Of a stretch of DNA of 64,000 nt, positions 19,297 through 26,659 are shown piece by piece (positions within the stretch are counted from its first letter, which is position 1; each line of letters begins with the position of its first letter). The stretch is from Erythrobacter sp. GTDB taxonomy: Bacteria; Pseudomonadota; Alphaproteobacteria; Sphingomonadales; Sphingomonadaceae. The notes beneath the pieces were generated by a model, which did no database searches, was not told the origin of the DNA, and was given only the letters and a program-made list of their open reading frames with translations. The position numbers and the translations under genes are program-made. The stretch covers positions 1-64,000 of the forward strand of contig JAACTC010000010.1 in NCBI GenBank assembly GCA_009993635.1, read 5' to 3'.

Positions 19297-19310
19297 GCAT
19301 TCGTATACGC
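19297..19310. promoter_or_regulatory. Putative LacI-family operator, copy 2
   Basis: GCATTCGTATACGC, identical to copy 1 at 13 of 14 positions and sharing the CGTATACG core. It lies in the 137-base gap between lacI and the MFS gene, 93 bases before the MFS start, so the transporter and second amylase could be induced together with the leftward operon. Confidence 0.55.
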
Positions 19311-19402
19311 CTTGTCGGTGCGCCGCTTCGGTGTAACCACACGCGACGACGCTAAAAATCGGCGAAACGACCGATGCGCGCCTGTGGGAAGAGGTACAGA
19401 TC

Positions 19403-20959
19403 ATGGCATCGCAGGAGGGCATTGCGCCCCAAGGAATCGCGGCACGCAAGCCCCGGATGGGAATTGGCGGGCTCGCCAATATCAGCTTCGGCTTCTTCGG
19501 TATCCAGATCGGATTCGTGCTGCAGAATTCGAACATGAGCCGCATCTTCCAGACGCTGGGCGCCAGCATGGACGATCTGCCCGCACTGTGGGTTGCCGCG
19601 CCGCTCACCGGTCTGATCGTCCAGCCGATCATCGGCCACCTGTCGGACAAAACCTGGAACCGCTTCGGCCGCCGTCGGCCCTATTTCATGACTGGGGCGC
19701 TGCTCGCCGCGATCTCGCTGTTTCTGATGCCGCTGGCCCCTGCCTTCGCTGCGCCGCTGCTGTTCTCGGCTGCGCTTTTGTGGGTGCTCGATGCCAGCCT
19801 CAACATTTCGATGGAGCCGTTCCGCGCCTTCGTGGGCGACATGCTCGACCGTTCGCAGCACGCGACGGGCTATGCCGTGCAGACCGCCTTCATCGGCGCA
19901 GGCGCGGTGGTTGCCGCGATCTTCCCCTGGCTGCTCGAACAGGTGGGGGTGAGCAATGTCGCGCCGCCGGGCGAGATACCTGATACCGTGCGCTTCAGCT
20001 TCTGGGCGGGCGCGGTGGCGCTGTTCTGCGCCATCGGCTGGACCGTGGTGACGACGAAGGAATATTCGCCCGAAGAAATGGCGGCCTTCGAAGCGCAGCG
20101 CGAGGTCGAGACGGGCGAGCCGATCCGGGCGCTGGCGGCGAAAAACTACGCTTCGGCGATCGTGTGGATACTGGCCGGGGCGGGGGTCGCGCTGGCGGTT
20201 GCGCCGCTGGGGCTGGAGAAGGAAATCTACCTGCTGGGCGGATTGCTCGCCATCTATGGCCTGCTTTCGGCAATCGGCATTTCGATGGCCAAGCAGGGGC
20301 GCAGCGCGAACATGCTCTCCAGCATCATCGGCGACTTCTCCGGCATGCCCGACACGATGAAGCGGCTCGCGCTGGTGCAGTTCTTCAGTTGGTCTGCGCT
20401 CTTCATCATGTGGATCTATTCGGGGCCCATCGTCTCGCAGTATTTCTACGGCAGCGCCGATCCCACCACCGCCGCCTATAACGAGGGCGCGAACTGGTGG
20501 AACCTGATCTACACCGTGCAGAACGGCGTCGCTGCCGTCGCCGCGCTGCTGGTGCTCCCGGCGATGAGCCGCAGGCTCGGCAAGGCGCGCACGCACATGA
20601 CCTGCCTGCTGCTCGGCGCGGCGGGGTTCCTCGGCTATTTCGTGCTGCGCGATCCGAACCTGCTGATCGTGTGCGAGATCCTGAAGGGCATCGCCTGGGC
20701 CTCGATCCTCGCCATGCCCTACGCGATTCTGGCGAGCAGCCTGCCGCAGGCCAAGCTCGGCATATACATGGGGCTGTTCAACATTTTCGTCGTCGTGCCG
20801 CAGCTGCTGGTGGCGACGGTGATGGGCAGCGTGATGAAGGCATTTTTCCCCGGTGAGCCGATCTGGACGATGCTGTTCGCGGCGGCCAGCTGGGCGCTGG
20901 CGGGGCTCGCAATGTTGCGCGTAAGCGTGCCCGGCGACAAGGAGACGAGCGATGCGTAA
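19403..20959 (+). CDS. MFS sugar transporter (SLC45/GPH-like, MalY-type)
   Basis: Inner-membrane major facilitator carrier of 518 residues with about 12 hydrophobic segments. The sequence [18 protein letters not shown] near the N-terminus, [17 protein letters not shown] in the first cytoplasmic loop (MFS signature), and [13 protein letters not shown] are typical of the SLC45-like maltose/sucrose carriers of sphingomonads and Caulobacter (MalY). It would move maltose or short maltodextrins from periplasm to cytoplasm for the GH13 alpha-glucosidase. It overlaps the following amylase gene by 8 bases. GAAGAGG lies before ATG 19403, and an operator-like motif lies 93 bases upstream. Confidence 0.88.
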   Translation: MASQEGIAPQGIAARKPRMGIGGLANISFGFFGIQIGFVLQNSNMSRIFQTLGASMDDLPALWVAAPLTGLIVQPIIGHLSDKTWNRFGRRRPYFMTGALLAAISLFLMPLAPAFAAPLLFSAALLWVLDASLNISMEPFRAFVGDMLDRSQHATGYAVQTAFIGAGAVVAAIFPWLLEQVGVSNVAPPGEIPDTVRFSFWAGAVALFCAIGWTVVTTKEYSPEEMAAFEAQREVETGEPIRALAAKNYASAIVWILAGAGVALAVAPLGLEKEIYLLGGLLAIYGLLSAIGISMAKQGRSANMLSSIIGDFSGMPDTMKRLALVQFFSWSALFIMWIYSGPIVSQYFYGSADPTTAAYNEGANWWNLIYTVQNGVAAVAALLVLPAMSRRLGKARTHMTCLLLGAAGFLGYFVLRDPNLLIVCEILKGIAWASILAMPYAILASSLPQAKLGIYMGLFNIFVVVPQLLVATVMGSVMKAFFPGEPIWTMLFAAASWALAGLAMLRVSVPGDKETSDA

Positions 20960-22340
20960 GCTGGCCTTTGCCGCCCTGCTGGCGGCCCTGACCACTCCGG
21001 CGATGGCGCAGGGTGCAGACGGCGCTTGGCAGCCGAAGCCCTTCGTCGAGATCGAGCATCCCGATTGGAGCCGGAATGCCGTGCTCTACCAGATCAACAC
21101 CCGGCAGTTCACGCCAGAGGGTACTTTCGCCGCCGCGCAGAAGGAGCTGCCGCGCCTCAAGAAACTGGGCGTCGATATCCTGTGGCTGATGCCGATCCAC
21201 CCCATTGGTGAGGTCAACCGCAAGGGCACGCTGGGCAGCCCCTATTCGGTGCGCGACTACTACGCGGTGAACCCCGAATTCGGCACCGAGGACGATCTGC
21301 GCGCCTTCATCGACGCGGCACATGCACAAGGCTTCAAGGTCATTCTCGACCTCGTCGCCAACCACACCGCGTGGGACAATGCCCTCGCGAGCGAGCATCC
21401 CGACTGGTACGAGAAGACCTGGGATGGTCATTTCCGCCCGACCCCGTGGTGGGACTGGTCCGACATCATCGATCTGGACTGGAGCAAGCCCGGCGTGCGC
21501 GAGCATGTCGGCAAGGCGATGGAATACTGGGTCCGCGAGTTCGGCGTCGATGGCTATCGCGCCGATGTCGCGGGCTATATCCCCATAGACTTCTGGGATA
21601 CCATGCGCGCGCGGCTCGATGCGATCCGCCCGGTGTTCATGCTGGGCGAGGTGCAGCAGACGGTCCATCATCGCGCCGCCTTCGATGCGACCTATGCGTG
21701 GGACTGGCATCACACGACCAAGCGGATCGCAAAGGGCGAAGCCGATGCGACCGCCCTGTTCGGCTACTACGCCGAGAACGAGAGTCTGTGGCCGCGTGAG
21801 GCCATGCGAATGACCTATATCGAGAACCACGACAGCAATGCCTGGGAAGGCACGCTGTACGAGAATTATGGCGATGCGCTGCCCGCGATGACCGCGCTCG
21901 CCTTCACCGGCGAGGGCCTGCCACTGATCCACAACGGGCAGGAAGCATGCAACGCCAAGCGGCTGGAATTCTTCGAAAAGGATCCGATCGACTGGAGCCA
22001 GGGCGAAGACTGTGCCTATGGCGACCTGCTGGCGCGCCTGATCGCATTTCGCGATGCCAACCCGGCGCTCGCCAACGGCCAATGGGGCGCGCGGATGAGC
22101 CAGGTGGTCAACGACAAGCCGCAGCAGCTGTTCGGCTGGGTCCGCCAGCAGGATGGCAACAAGGTGGTCGGACTGTTCAACCTCTCCGATAGACCGGTCG
22201 AAGCCGAATTGGCAGACGGGCTGGCGGCTGGCACCTACGTCGAGTTCGGCAGTGGCGACGCCGTGACGATCGCGGCGGGTGACACGGTATCGCTGCCCGC
22301 TTGGGGTTTCCGTCTGCTCGCCAGCGGATCGCAGCAGTGA
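20952..22340 (+). CDS. Periplasmic GH13 alpha-amylase family protein 2
   Basis: GH13 enzyme of 462 residues with a signal peptide ending TTPAMAQ at about residue 20. The catalytic blocks are DLVANHTAWD, DGYRADVAGYI (nucleophile Asp), MLGEVQQ (acid/base Glu) and YIENHDSNAW. It differs clearly from the amylase at 11692-13506 in length and motif spelling, so the two probably act on different linkages or chain lengths. The start ATG lies inside the end of the MFS gene (8-base overlap), indicating co-translation. It ends the rightward arm; a hairpin at 22418 may terminate it. Confidence 0.9.
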   Translation: MRKLAFAALLAALTTPAMAQGADGAWQPKPFVEIEHPDWSRNAVLYQINTRQFTPEGTFAAAQKELPRLKKLGVDILWLMPIHPIGEVNRKGTLGSPYSVRDYYAVNPEFGTEDDLRAFIDAAHAQGFKVILDLVANHTAWDNALASEHPDWYEKTWDGHFRPTPWWDWSDIIDLDWSKPGVREHVGKAMEYWVREFGVDGYRADVAGYIPIDFWDTMRARLDAIRPVFMLGEVQQTVHHRAAFDATYAWDWHHTTKRIAKGEADATALFGYYAENESLWPREAMRMTYIENHDSNAWEGTLYENYGDALPAMTALAFTGEGLPLIHNGQEACNAKRLEFFEKDPIDWSQGEDCAYGDLLARLIAFRDANPALANGQWGARMSQVVNDKPQQLFGWVRQQDGNKVVGLFNLSDRPVEAELADGLAAGTYVEFGSGDAVTIAAGDTVSLPAWGFRLLASGSQQ

Positions 22341-22417
22341 TGAAACGGACCTTCCGCGCGATCGGCCAGACCAGCGGGCCTGCTGCGACGATCCGCGCTT
22401 CGGTGGCCCCGACGCAA

Positions 22418-22452
22418 GACGGCCCGCCACCCTCGATGGGGGGCGAGCCGTC
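22418..22452. terminator. Hairpin between convergent amylase and porin genes
   Basis: GACGGCCCGCC and GGCGAGCCGTC form a stem of 11 pairs with one mismatch around a 13-base loop. It lies between two convergent genes, 77 bases past the amylase stop and 24 bases past the porin stop, and could terminate both. There is no T-run. Confidence 0.45.
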
Positions 22453-22476
22453 TCGCTTTGCGACCCGAAGGGAAGG

Positions 22477-23202
22477 TTAGAAGCTTGCGCCGATGCTGAA
22501 GACCACTGCTCCGTCCTGGCCGGGCAGGTCGGGAAGATCGGTATCGACATAGGCGACGCCCAGCGTCAGGATATTATACGACGCGCTCGCGCCGATCGAC
22601 CAGTCGAGGTAACCGCCCGACCCGTAGTCGAGGCTGCCTTCCGAGTAGCCGAGGTGCGCGGTCAGGCTGATCGGGGTGTCGGGAATCCCCGTCCCCAGAT
22701 CGCCGTAAACGTAGATGTTATCGCTCGGCAGGGCGGCGCCCTGTTCGGGTGCGTAGGCGGCGCCAACGGTCGCCTCCACGGGGCCGAACGCGGCCGTGAC
22801 CGATGCATAGGGTTCGACATAGTCGCTGTCGCCTACCGCATCATTGCCATTGGGGTAGATGTAGTAGAGCACGCCGGCGTCGACGGTGATGCCCGACGAA
22901 ACTTCGCCCGACCAGCCCGCATAGATATCGAGCTCGGTATGGCCGTAGAGCGCGCTATCTTCGAGCGAGGAGGCCCATGCGCCGACATAGAACCCGCTTT
23001 CGTGGCCGATATCGATCCCGCCTTGCACGGCGATGTCTTCATCCGAGAAGGTCACGCCGCGGAAACGGTAGTCGGTGACCAGGCTCACATTGCCGCTGAT
23101 CGCAATCGGGCCGGTATCTTCCTCTTCTTCCTGGGCCAGCGCCGGGCTGGCGAACAGGAAAGCGGCAAGCAGCGCCGCCGGGGCAATTCTGGAAAAACGC
23201 AT
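22477..23202 (-). CDS. TorF-family putative outer-membrane porin
   Basis: Outer-membrane beta-barrel of 241 residues, matching the TorF/Gcw_chp family of putative porins. A signal peptide ends ASPALAQ and is followed by an acidic stretch EEEEDT. Then come family features: SGNVSLVTDYRFRGVTFSD at the first strand, GWSGEVSSGITVDAG, YGDLGTGIPDTPISLTAHLG, and a terminal Phe. The start was placed at ATG 23202 with AAGGAG upstream; an in-frame ATG 21 bases earlier would put that site inside the coding frame. It lies directly downstream of amt and glnK on the same strand, as is common in this group, so a role in nitrogen-compound passage is possible but unproved. Confidence 0.85.
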   Translation of the reverse strand: MRFSRIAPAALLAAFLFASPALAQEEEEDTGPIAISGNVSLVTDYRFRGVTFSDEDIAVQGGIDIGHESGFYVGAWASSLEDSALYGHTELDIYAGWSGEVSSGITVDAGVLYYIYPNGNDAVGDSDYVEPYASVTAAFGPVEATVGAAYAPEQGAALPSDNIYVYGDLGTGIPDTPISLTAHLGYSEGSLDYGSGGYLDWSIGASASYNILTLGVAYVDTDLPDLPGQDGAVVFSIGASF

Positions 23203-23249
23203 TTTCTTTTCTCCTTGGATCACTGCCCTCTCCCCCCTCTCATCCGGCT

Positions 23250-23290
23250 GGGGCCGCGTCCCGATCTGATGTGCCGGGATCGCGGACCCC
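23250..23290 (-). terminator. Hairpin between amt and the porin gene
   Basis: The arms 23250-23263 and 23275-23290 pair over 14 bases (GGGG, CCGCG and TCCCG blocks) with two single-base bulges. It lies 20 bases past the amt stop on the leftward strand. No T-run follows, so it may attenuate rather than stop transcription into the porin gene. Confidence 0.4.
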
Positions 23291-23309
23291 CTCCGGTCCT
23301 AAGTCTCAC

Positions 23310-24665
23310 TCAGTAATTATAGGCCCGTTCGCCGTGCTCGCCCAAGTCGAGGCCATCGCGCTCGACCTCTTCGGACACGCGCCCGCCGGTGATCAGCTTC
23401 GCGATGAACCAGGCAATCGCAGCGCCGATTGCGGCCCACACGATTGCCACGCCCACGGCCTTCGCCTGAATGACGAGCTGGGCCATGGCGTTGTAATCTT
23501 CGGCACCCGGGCCACCGAGGCCGGGCAGCATGGTGAACGCGGTGCCGAGCGAGCCGACGATGCCGCCGATACCGTGGATGCCGAAAACATCCGCCGTATC
23601 GTCCAGGCCAAGACGCGGCTTCATCATGGTGACGAACCAGAAGCACACCAGCGCGGCAACGGCACCGATCAGGATCGCGCCGAACGGTCCGCTGTTACCA
23701 GCCGCCGGAGTAACCGCGACCAGGCCGGCAATCGCACCCGAGCAGCCGCCCAGCAGTGATCCCTTATGGCCGCTGATGGTTTCACCCAGCATCCAGAACA
23801 GCACGCCCGCAGCGGTCGCGACGAAGGTGTTGAGCACCGCAAGCGTGGCCACGCCGTCGGCTTCGAGTTCGGAGCCGCCATTGAAGCCGAACCAGCCCAC
23901 CCATAGTAGGCCCGTGCCGATCAGCGTCATGGTCAGCGAATGCGGAGGCATTGCCTCCTTCGGATATCCGACGCGCTTGCCCAGGATCAGGCAGCCGACC
24001 AGCGCGGAAACGCCCGCGTTGATGTGGACCACCGTGCCGCCTGCAAAGTCCAGCGCACCCCATTCGAAGATCAGACCGCCGGTCGCCCACACCATGTGCG
24101 CGATGGGGAAGTACACGATCGTCAGCCAGATGGCGGTGAACACCATCATGGTTGAGAGTTTGGCCCGCTCCATCGTGCCGCCGACGATCAGCGCGGCGGT
24201 GATCGCAGCGAAGGTCATCTGGAACGCGATGAAGATGTATTCGGGAATCTCCACCCCGTCGCTGAAGGTCGCGGCTCCGGAATCGGCGGTGACGCCCTTC
24301 AGGAAGACCTTGCCGAAATCGGCGATATAGGCGTTGCCGGTATCACCGAACGCCATCGAGTAACCGTAGATCACCCAGATGATCATCGCGAGCGACGCGA
24401 CGCACAGGACCTGGGTGAGCACCGAGGCCATGTTCTTGGTACGGGCAAGCCCGCCGTAGAACAGCGCGACGCCGGGTACGATCATCGCCATCACCAGTAC
24501 GGTGGCGACGATCATCCAGGCGGTATCGCCCTTGGCGATGGTCGCGGCGGCTTCTGCCGCAGCCACGGCAGGCGCGGTGTTTGCCGGTGCCTCCATGGCG
24601 AAGGCGGGCGTTGCCACGATTGCGGCAAGCCCGGCGGTAGCAATATTTCTCAAGCTAAACGTCAT
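23310..24665 (-). CDS. amt: Ammonium transporter Amt
   Basis: Inner-membrane ammonium channel of 451 residues. An N-terminal cleavable signal ends TPAFA, followed by about 11 membrane helices. The twin pore histidines fall in HINAGVSAL and DVFGIHGIGG, and the Amt signature DFAGGTVVHINAG is present. The C-terminal cytoplasmic tail, EEVERDGLDLGEHGE, is the region that interacts with PII in Amt/GlnK pairs. It lies 11 bases downstream of glnK, the standard glnK-amt operon. It would be expressed under nitrogen limitation in related bacteria. Confidence 0.95.
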   Translation of the reverse strand: MTFSLRNIATAGLAAIVATPAFAMEAPANTAPAVAAAEAAATIAKGDTAWMIVATVLVMAMIVPGVALFYGGLARTKNMASVLTQVLCVASLAMIIWVIYGYSMAFGDTGNAYIADFGKVFLKGVTADSGAATFSDGVEIPEYIFIAFQMTFAAITAALIVGGTMERAKLSTMMVFTAIWLTIVYFPIAHMVWATGGLIFEWGALDFAGGTVVHINAGVSALVGCLILGKRVGYPKEAMPPHSLTMTLIGTGLLWVGWFGFNGGSELEADGVATLAVLNTFVATAAGVLFWMLGETISGHKGSLLGGCSGAIAGLVAVTPAAGNSGPFGAILIGAVAALVCFWFVTMMKPRLGLDDTADVFGIHGIGGIVGSLGTAFTMLPGLGGPGAEDYNAMAQLVIQAKAVGVAIVWAAIGAAIAWFIAKLITGGRVSEEVERDGLDLGEHGERAYNY

Positions 24666-24676
24666 GTCTTGCCCCC

Positions 24677-25015
24677 TCAGAGTGCGGTGTCGTCGGTTTC
24701 GCCGGTGCGGATTCGCAGCGCCGAAGAAACGTCGATGGAAAAGATCTTGCCGTCGCCGATCGCGTCGGTCTTGGCCGCGGCGGCGATGGCTTCGACCGCC
24801 TTGGGCGCGACGTCATCCGCCACGACCGTTTCGATCCGGACCTTGGGCACGAAGCTCGTGTCGTATTCGGCCCCCCGGTATACTTCGGTATGGCCCTTCT
24901 GGCGTCCGAAACCCTTGGCCTCTGACACGGTCAGCCCGGTCACACCGACGCCGGTCAAGGCATCGACCACCTCGTCGAGCTTGAATGGTTTGATGATAGC
25001 GACGATCAGTTTCAT
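24677..25015 (-). CDS. glnK: PII nitrogen regulator (GlnK/GlnB family)
   Basis: PII signal protein of 112 residues, the standard length. It binds ATP and 2-oxoglutarate and blocks the neighbouring Amt channel when nitrogen is plentiful. The start MKLIVAIIKP at ATG 25015 is the invariant PII N-terminus. Tyr51, the uridylylation site, is visible in the T-loop block RGAEYD, and the C-terminal block IGDGKIFS is conserved. An open frame extends 16 codons upstream, but a GGGGGAAGC ribosome site and family length support 25015. It is cotranscribed with amt. A perfect inverted repeat lies 41 bases upstream. Confidence 0.95.
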   Translation of the reverse strand: MKLIVAIIKPFKLDEVVDALTGVGVTGLTVSEAKGFGRQKGHTEVYRGAEYDTSFVPKVRIETVVADDVAPKAVEAIAAAAKTDAIGDGKIFSIDVSSALRIRTGETDDTAL

Positions 25016-25055
25016 GCTTCCCCCTGGCAGCGAAATTTCAGCGACAGACGCCACC

Positions 25056-25078
25056 CCGTTCAATTCTTGCTTGAACGG
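25056..25078. promoter_or_regulatory. Perfect inverted repeat upstream of glnK
   Basis: CCGTTCAA, 7 bases, then TTGAACGG: an exact 8-bp inverted repeat in the glnK leader region, between glnK and the divergent helix-turn-helix gene. It does not match the NtrC consensus (TGCACC-N5-GGTGCA) or a sigma-54 promoter. It could be an operator for the small regulator encoded at 25187, or an RNA hairpin. Confidence 0.45.
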
Positions 25079-25186
25079 TCATGGTTTTGTCATTTATGAT
25101 GCATCGCACAATAACTGCGGGATCGTCAATCGGATCGATGGACCGCCAGTCGGCACGGTAACCAACTGATTAATGGGGGTTTGTAT

Positions 25187-25486
25187 ATGTCGGAGCAGGT
25201 TGAGCAGGGTGTGAATTATTCACGCAGCGGGGCGGCGCACAATTTTGTTACCGCACCTGCGAAGAACGTTGCGCAGTCTCACGGGAGGATCGCCTCGATG
25301 CAGCCGGACGAATTGCGCAACGCCATGGCGGAGCTGGGCTATCTCACGCAAAGCGGACTCGCCGGGGCCATCGGGGTCGATCGTTCCACCGTCAGCCTGT
25401 GGCTCGACGGGCGGGTCGGGGTGCCGCGCCCGATCGCCAAGCTGATTCGACTGATGGTGCTCTACGAAGATCGTACCCGCCAATGA
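25187..25486 (+). CDS. Small helix-turn-helix protein (XRE-like)
   Basis: Protein of 99 residues with a C-terminal helix-turn-helix: [20 protein letters not shown] is a recognisable Cro/XRE-type two-helix motif, followed by a helix rich in Ile and Leu. The first 35 residues are unstructured-looking and polar. The start is ATG 25187 after GGGGG; a TTG two codons earlier is unlikely. It is divergent from glnK across 171 bases and overlaps proB by 4 bases (ATGA), so it is translated together with proB. It may be a transcription regulator of glnK or of its own operon; no ligand domain is present. Confidence 0.75.
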   Translation: MSEQVEQGVNYSRSGAAHNFVTAPAKNVAQSHGRIASMQPDELRNAMAELGYLTQSGLAGAIGVDRSTVSLWLDGRVGVPRPIAKLIRLMVLYEDRTRQ

Positions 25487-26295
25487 CCGGGCACGGTGCC
25501 GGCCCCGCCGACCATCTCGGTCACGCGCGCAGGATCGTCATCAAGGTCGGTTCTTCGCTGCTGATCGAGCGGGAGCAGCGCGCGCCGCGCGACCGCTGGC
25601 TGGCCGGTCTTGCGCAAGATATCGTGGGCTTGCGCCAGCGGGGCGCGGCGGTGCTGGTCGTCAGTTCGGGCGCGGTGGCGCTGGGATGGCGACGGCTGGG
25701 GATGGCGCGTTCACCGCAGCTCGACCGCCGGCAGGCCGCAGCCGCAGTGGGCCAGAGCCTGCTGATGAATGCCTGGGCTGCAGCTTTCGCTCCGCACGAT
25801 GTTGCCGTGGCGCAATTGCTGCTGACGCTTGACGACAGCGAATCCCCACAGCGATCTGCCAATGCCCGCGCTACCCTGGCGGTCCTGCTGGATGCAGGCG
25901 CGGTGCCGATCATCAACGAAAACGATTCCGTCGCGACGGAGGAACTGACGCTGGGCGACAATGATCGCCTGTCGGCGCGGGTCGCCGAACTTGCCGGGGC
26001 CGACCTGCTGTTGCTGCTGTCCGATGTCGACGGGCTTTACGATCGCAATCCGTCGGCGCCCGGCGCGCGGCACATTCCGCTGGTATCGCAGATCGACGAG
26101 GGGGTGGTCGCGATGGCTGGCGGCCCCGCGAGCGATGGGGTCGGCACAGGCGGCATGGCGACCAAGCTTGCAGCTGCACGCCACGCCGGGGCGCTGGGAT
26201 GCGCATCGATCATCGCGAATGGTCGCGAAGCGCAACCGATCACGAGGCTGCTGGAGGGAGAACGCGCAACGCTTCTTGCGCCAGCAGGTCGTTGA
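25483..26295 (+). CDS. proB: Glutamate 5-kinase, short form lacking the PUA domain
   Basis: Catalyses ATP-dependent phosphorylation of glutamate, the first step of proline synthesis. The amino-acid-kinase fold is clear: [11 protein letters not shown] near the N-terminus, [39 protein letters not shown] and [16 protein letters not shown]. The protein ends at about residue 270, whereas most bacterial ProB proteins (about 360-370 residues) carry a C-terminal PUA domain; none is present here. The frame is open and ends cleanly, so it is a natural short form rather than a visible frameshift. ATG 25483 overlaps the upstream regulator stop. The usual partner proA is not in the window. Confidence 0.88.
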   Translation: MTGHGAGPADHLGHARRIVIKVGSSLLIEREQRAPRDRWLAGLAQDIVGLRQRGAAVLVVSSGAVALGWRRLGMARSPQLDRRQAAAAVGQSLLMNAWAAAFAPHDVAVAQLLLTLDDSESPQRSANARATLAVLLDAGAVPIINENDSVATEELTLGDNDRLSARVAELAGADLLLLLSDVDGLYDRNPSAPGARHIPLVSQIDEGVVAMAGGPASDGVGTGGMATKLAAARHAGALGCASIIANGREAQPITRLLEGERATLLAPAGR

Positions 26296-26370
26296 AATTT
26301 CCCTCACTTCTGCCGCTCAGAAGCCGCCGGAGACCGAAAGAAACCGGAAAACAGAAATTTCAGCAATATT

Positions 26371-26400
26371 TTTGCTTGCCCTTAGGATTTGATGATATAA
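26371..26400 (+). promoter_or_regulatory. Probable promoter of the ilv-leu operon
   Basis: TTGCTT at 26371-26376 and TATAAA at 26395-26400 are separated by 18 bases, in an AT-rich patch unusual for this GC-rich DNA. It lies 48 bases upstream of the leader peptide start, as expected for an attenuator-controlled operon. Confidence 0.6.
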
Positions 26401-26447
26401 AAAGCACGCAACCGCAGCAATTGTGCTGCGCATGCGAGGAACGACGA

Positions 26448-26570
26448 ATGAAGGCCGTGGCCGCCATCCGTACTGCCGACGAGACTGTGCATTATGCGCA
26501 GGGTCTCGCGCTGCTCCTCGTCCTTGTATTCGTACTTCTTATTCAGCGGGGGGGAGTGCCCATCGGCTAG
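26448..26570 (+). CDS. Branched-chain amino acid leader peptide (attenuator)
   Basis: A 40-residue reading frame with GAGGA 7 bases before its ATG. Residues 20-32 read LALLLVLVFVLLI: 7 Leu, 3 Val and 1 Ile in 13 positions (bases 26505-26543). Several of these codons (CTT three times, GTA twice, ATT) are rare in the GC-rich genes around it. It ends 23 bases before a strong terminator hairpin and 89 bases before ilvD. Such leader peptides stall ribosomes when charged Leu, Val or Ile tRNAs run short, as in the E. coli ilv and leu operons. The peptide itself probably has no function after translation. Confidence 0.88.
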   Translation: MKAVAAIRTADETVHYAQGLALLLVLVFVLLIQRGGVPIG

Positions 26571-26602
26571 GCTTAGCCAGACGGACCTCCAGGAACCCCG
26601 CT
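26545..26602 (+). promoter_or_regulatory. Candidate antiterminator pairing
   Basis: AGCGGGG at 26545-26551, just past the Leu/Val/Ile codons, is an exact complement of CCCCGCT at 26596-26602, the 5' arm of the terminator. If a ribosome stalls on the control codons this pairing can form and block the terminator. If it reads through to the stop it covers the first arm and the terminator forms. The pairing is seen; the mechanism is inferred from known attenuators. Confidence 0.65.
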
Positions 26603-26640
26603 CTCCGAACCGGAAAGCGGGGTTTTTTATTGGGTCCGTC
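26580..26640 (+). promoter_or_regulatory. Outer stem flanking the attenuator hairpin
   Basis: GACGGACC at 26580-26587 and GGTCCGTC at 26633-26640 are exact complements that bracket the terminator hairpin. They could extend it into a longer stem or act as an alternative structure that brings the ilvD start region close. No family model for this was available. Confidence 0.5.
26594..26628 (+). terminator. Attenuator terminator upstream of ilvD
   Basis: A 14-pair stem with one mismatch: AACCCCGCTCTCCG, a 3-base loop, and CGGAAAGCGGGGTT, running into six T residues. It lies between the leader peptide stop and the ilvD start, so it ends transcription before ilvD when the leader is fully translated. 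It is the best rho-independent terminator in the window. Confidence 0.9.
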
Positions 26641-26659
26641 GAGGGATTGATTCGACATT

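Noticed and set aside
25016..25180. Sigma-54 or NtrC site before glnK
   Set aside because: No GG-N10-GC element in the right register and no TGCACC/GGTGCA dyad could be found by eye.
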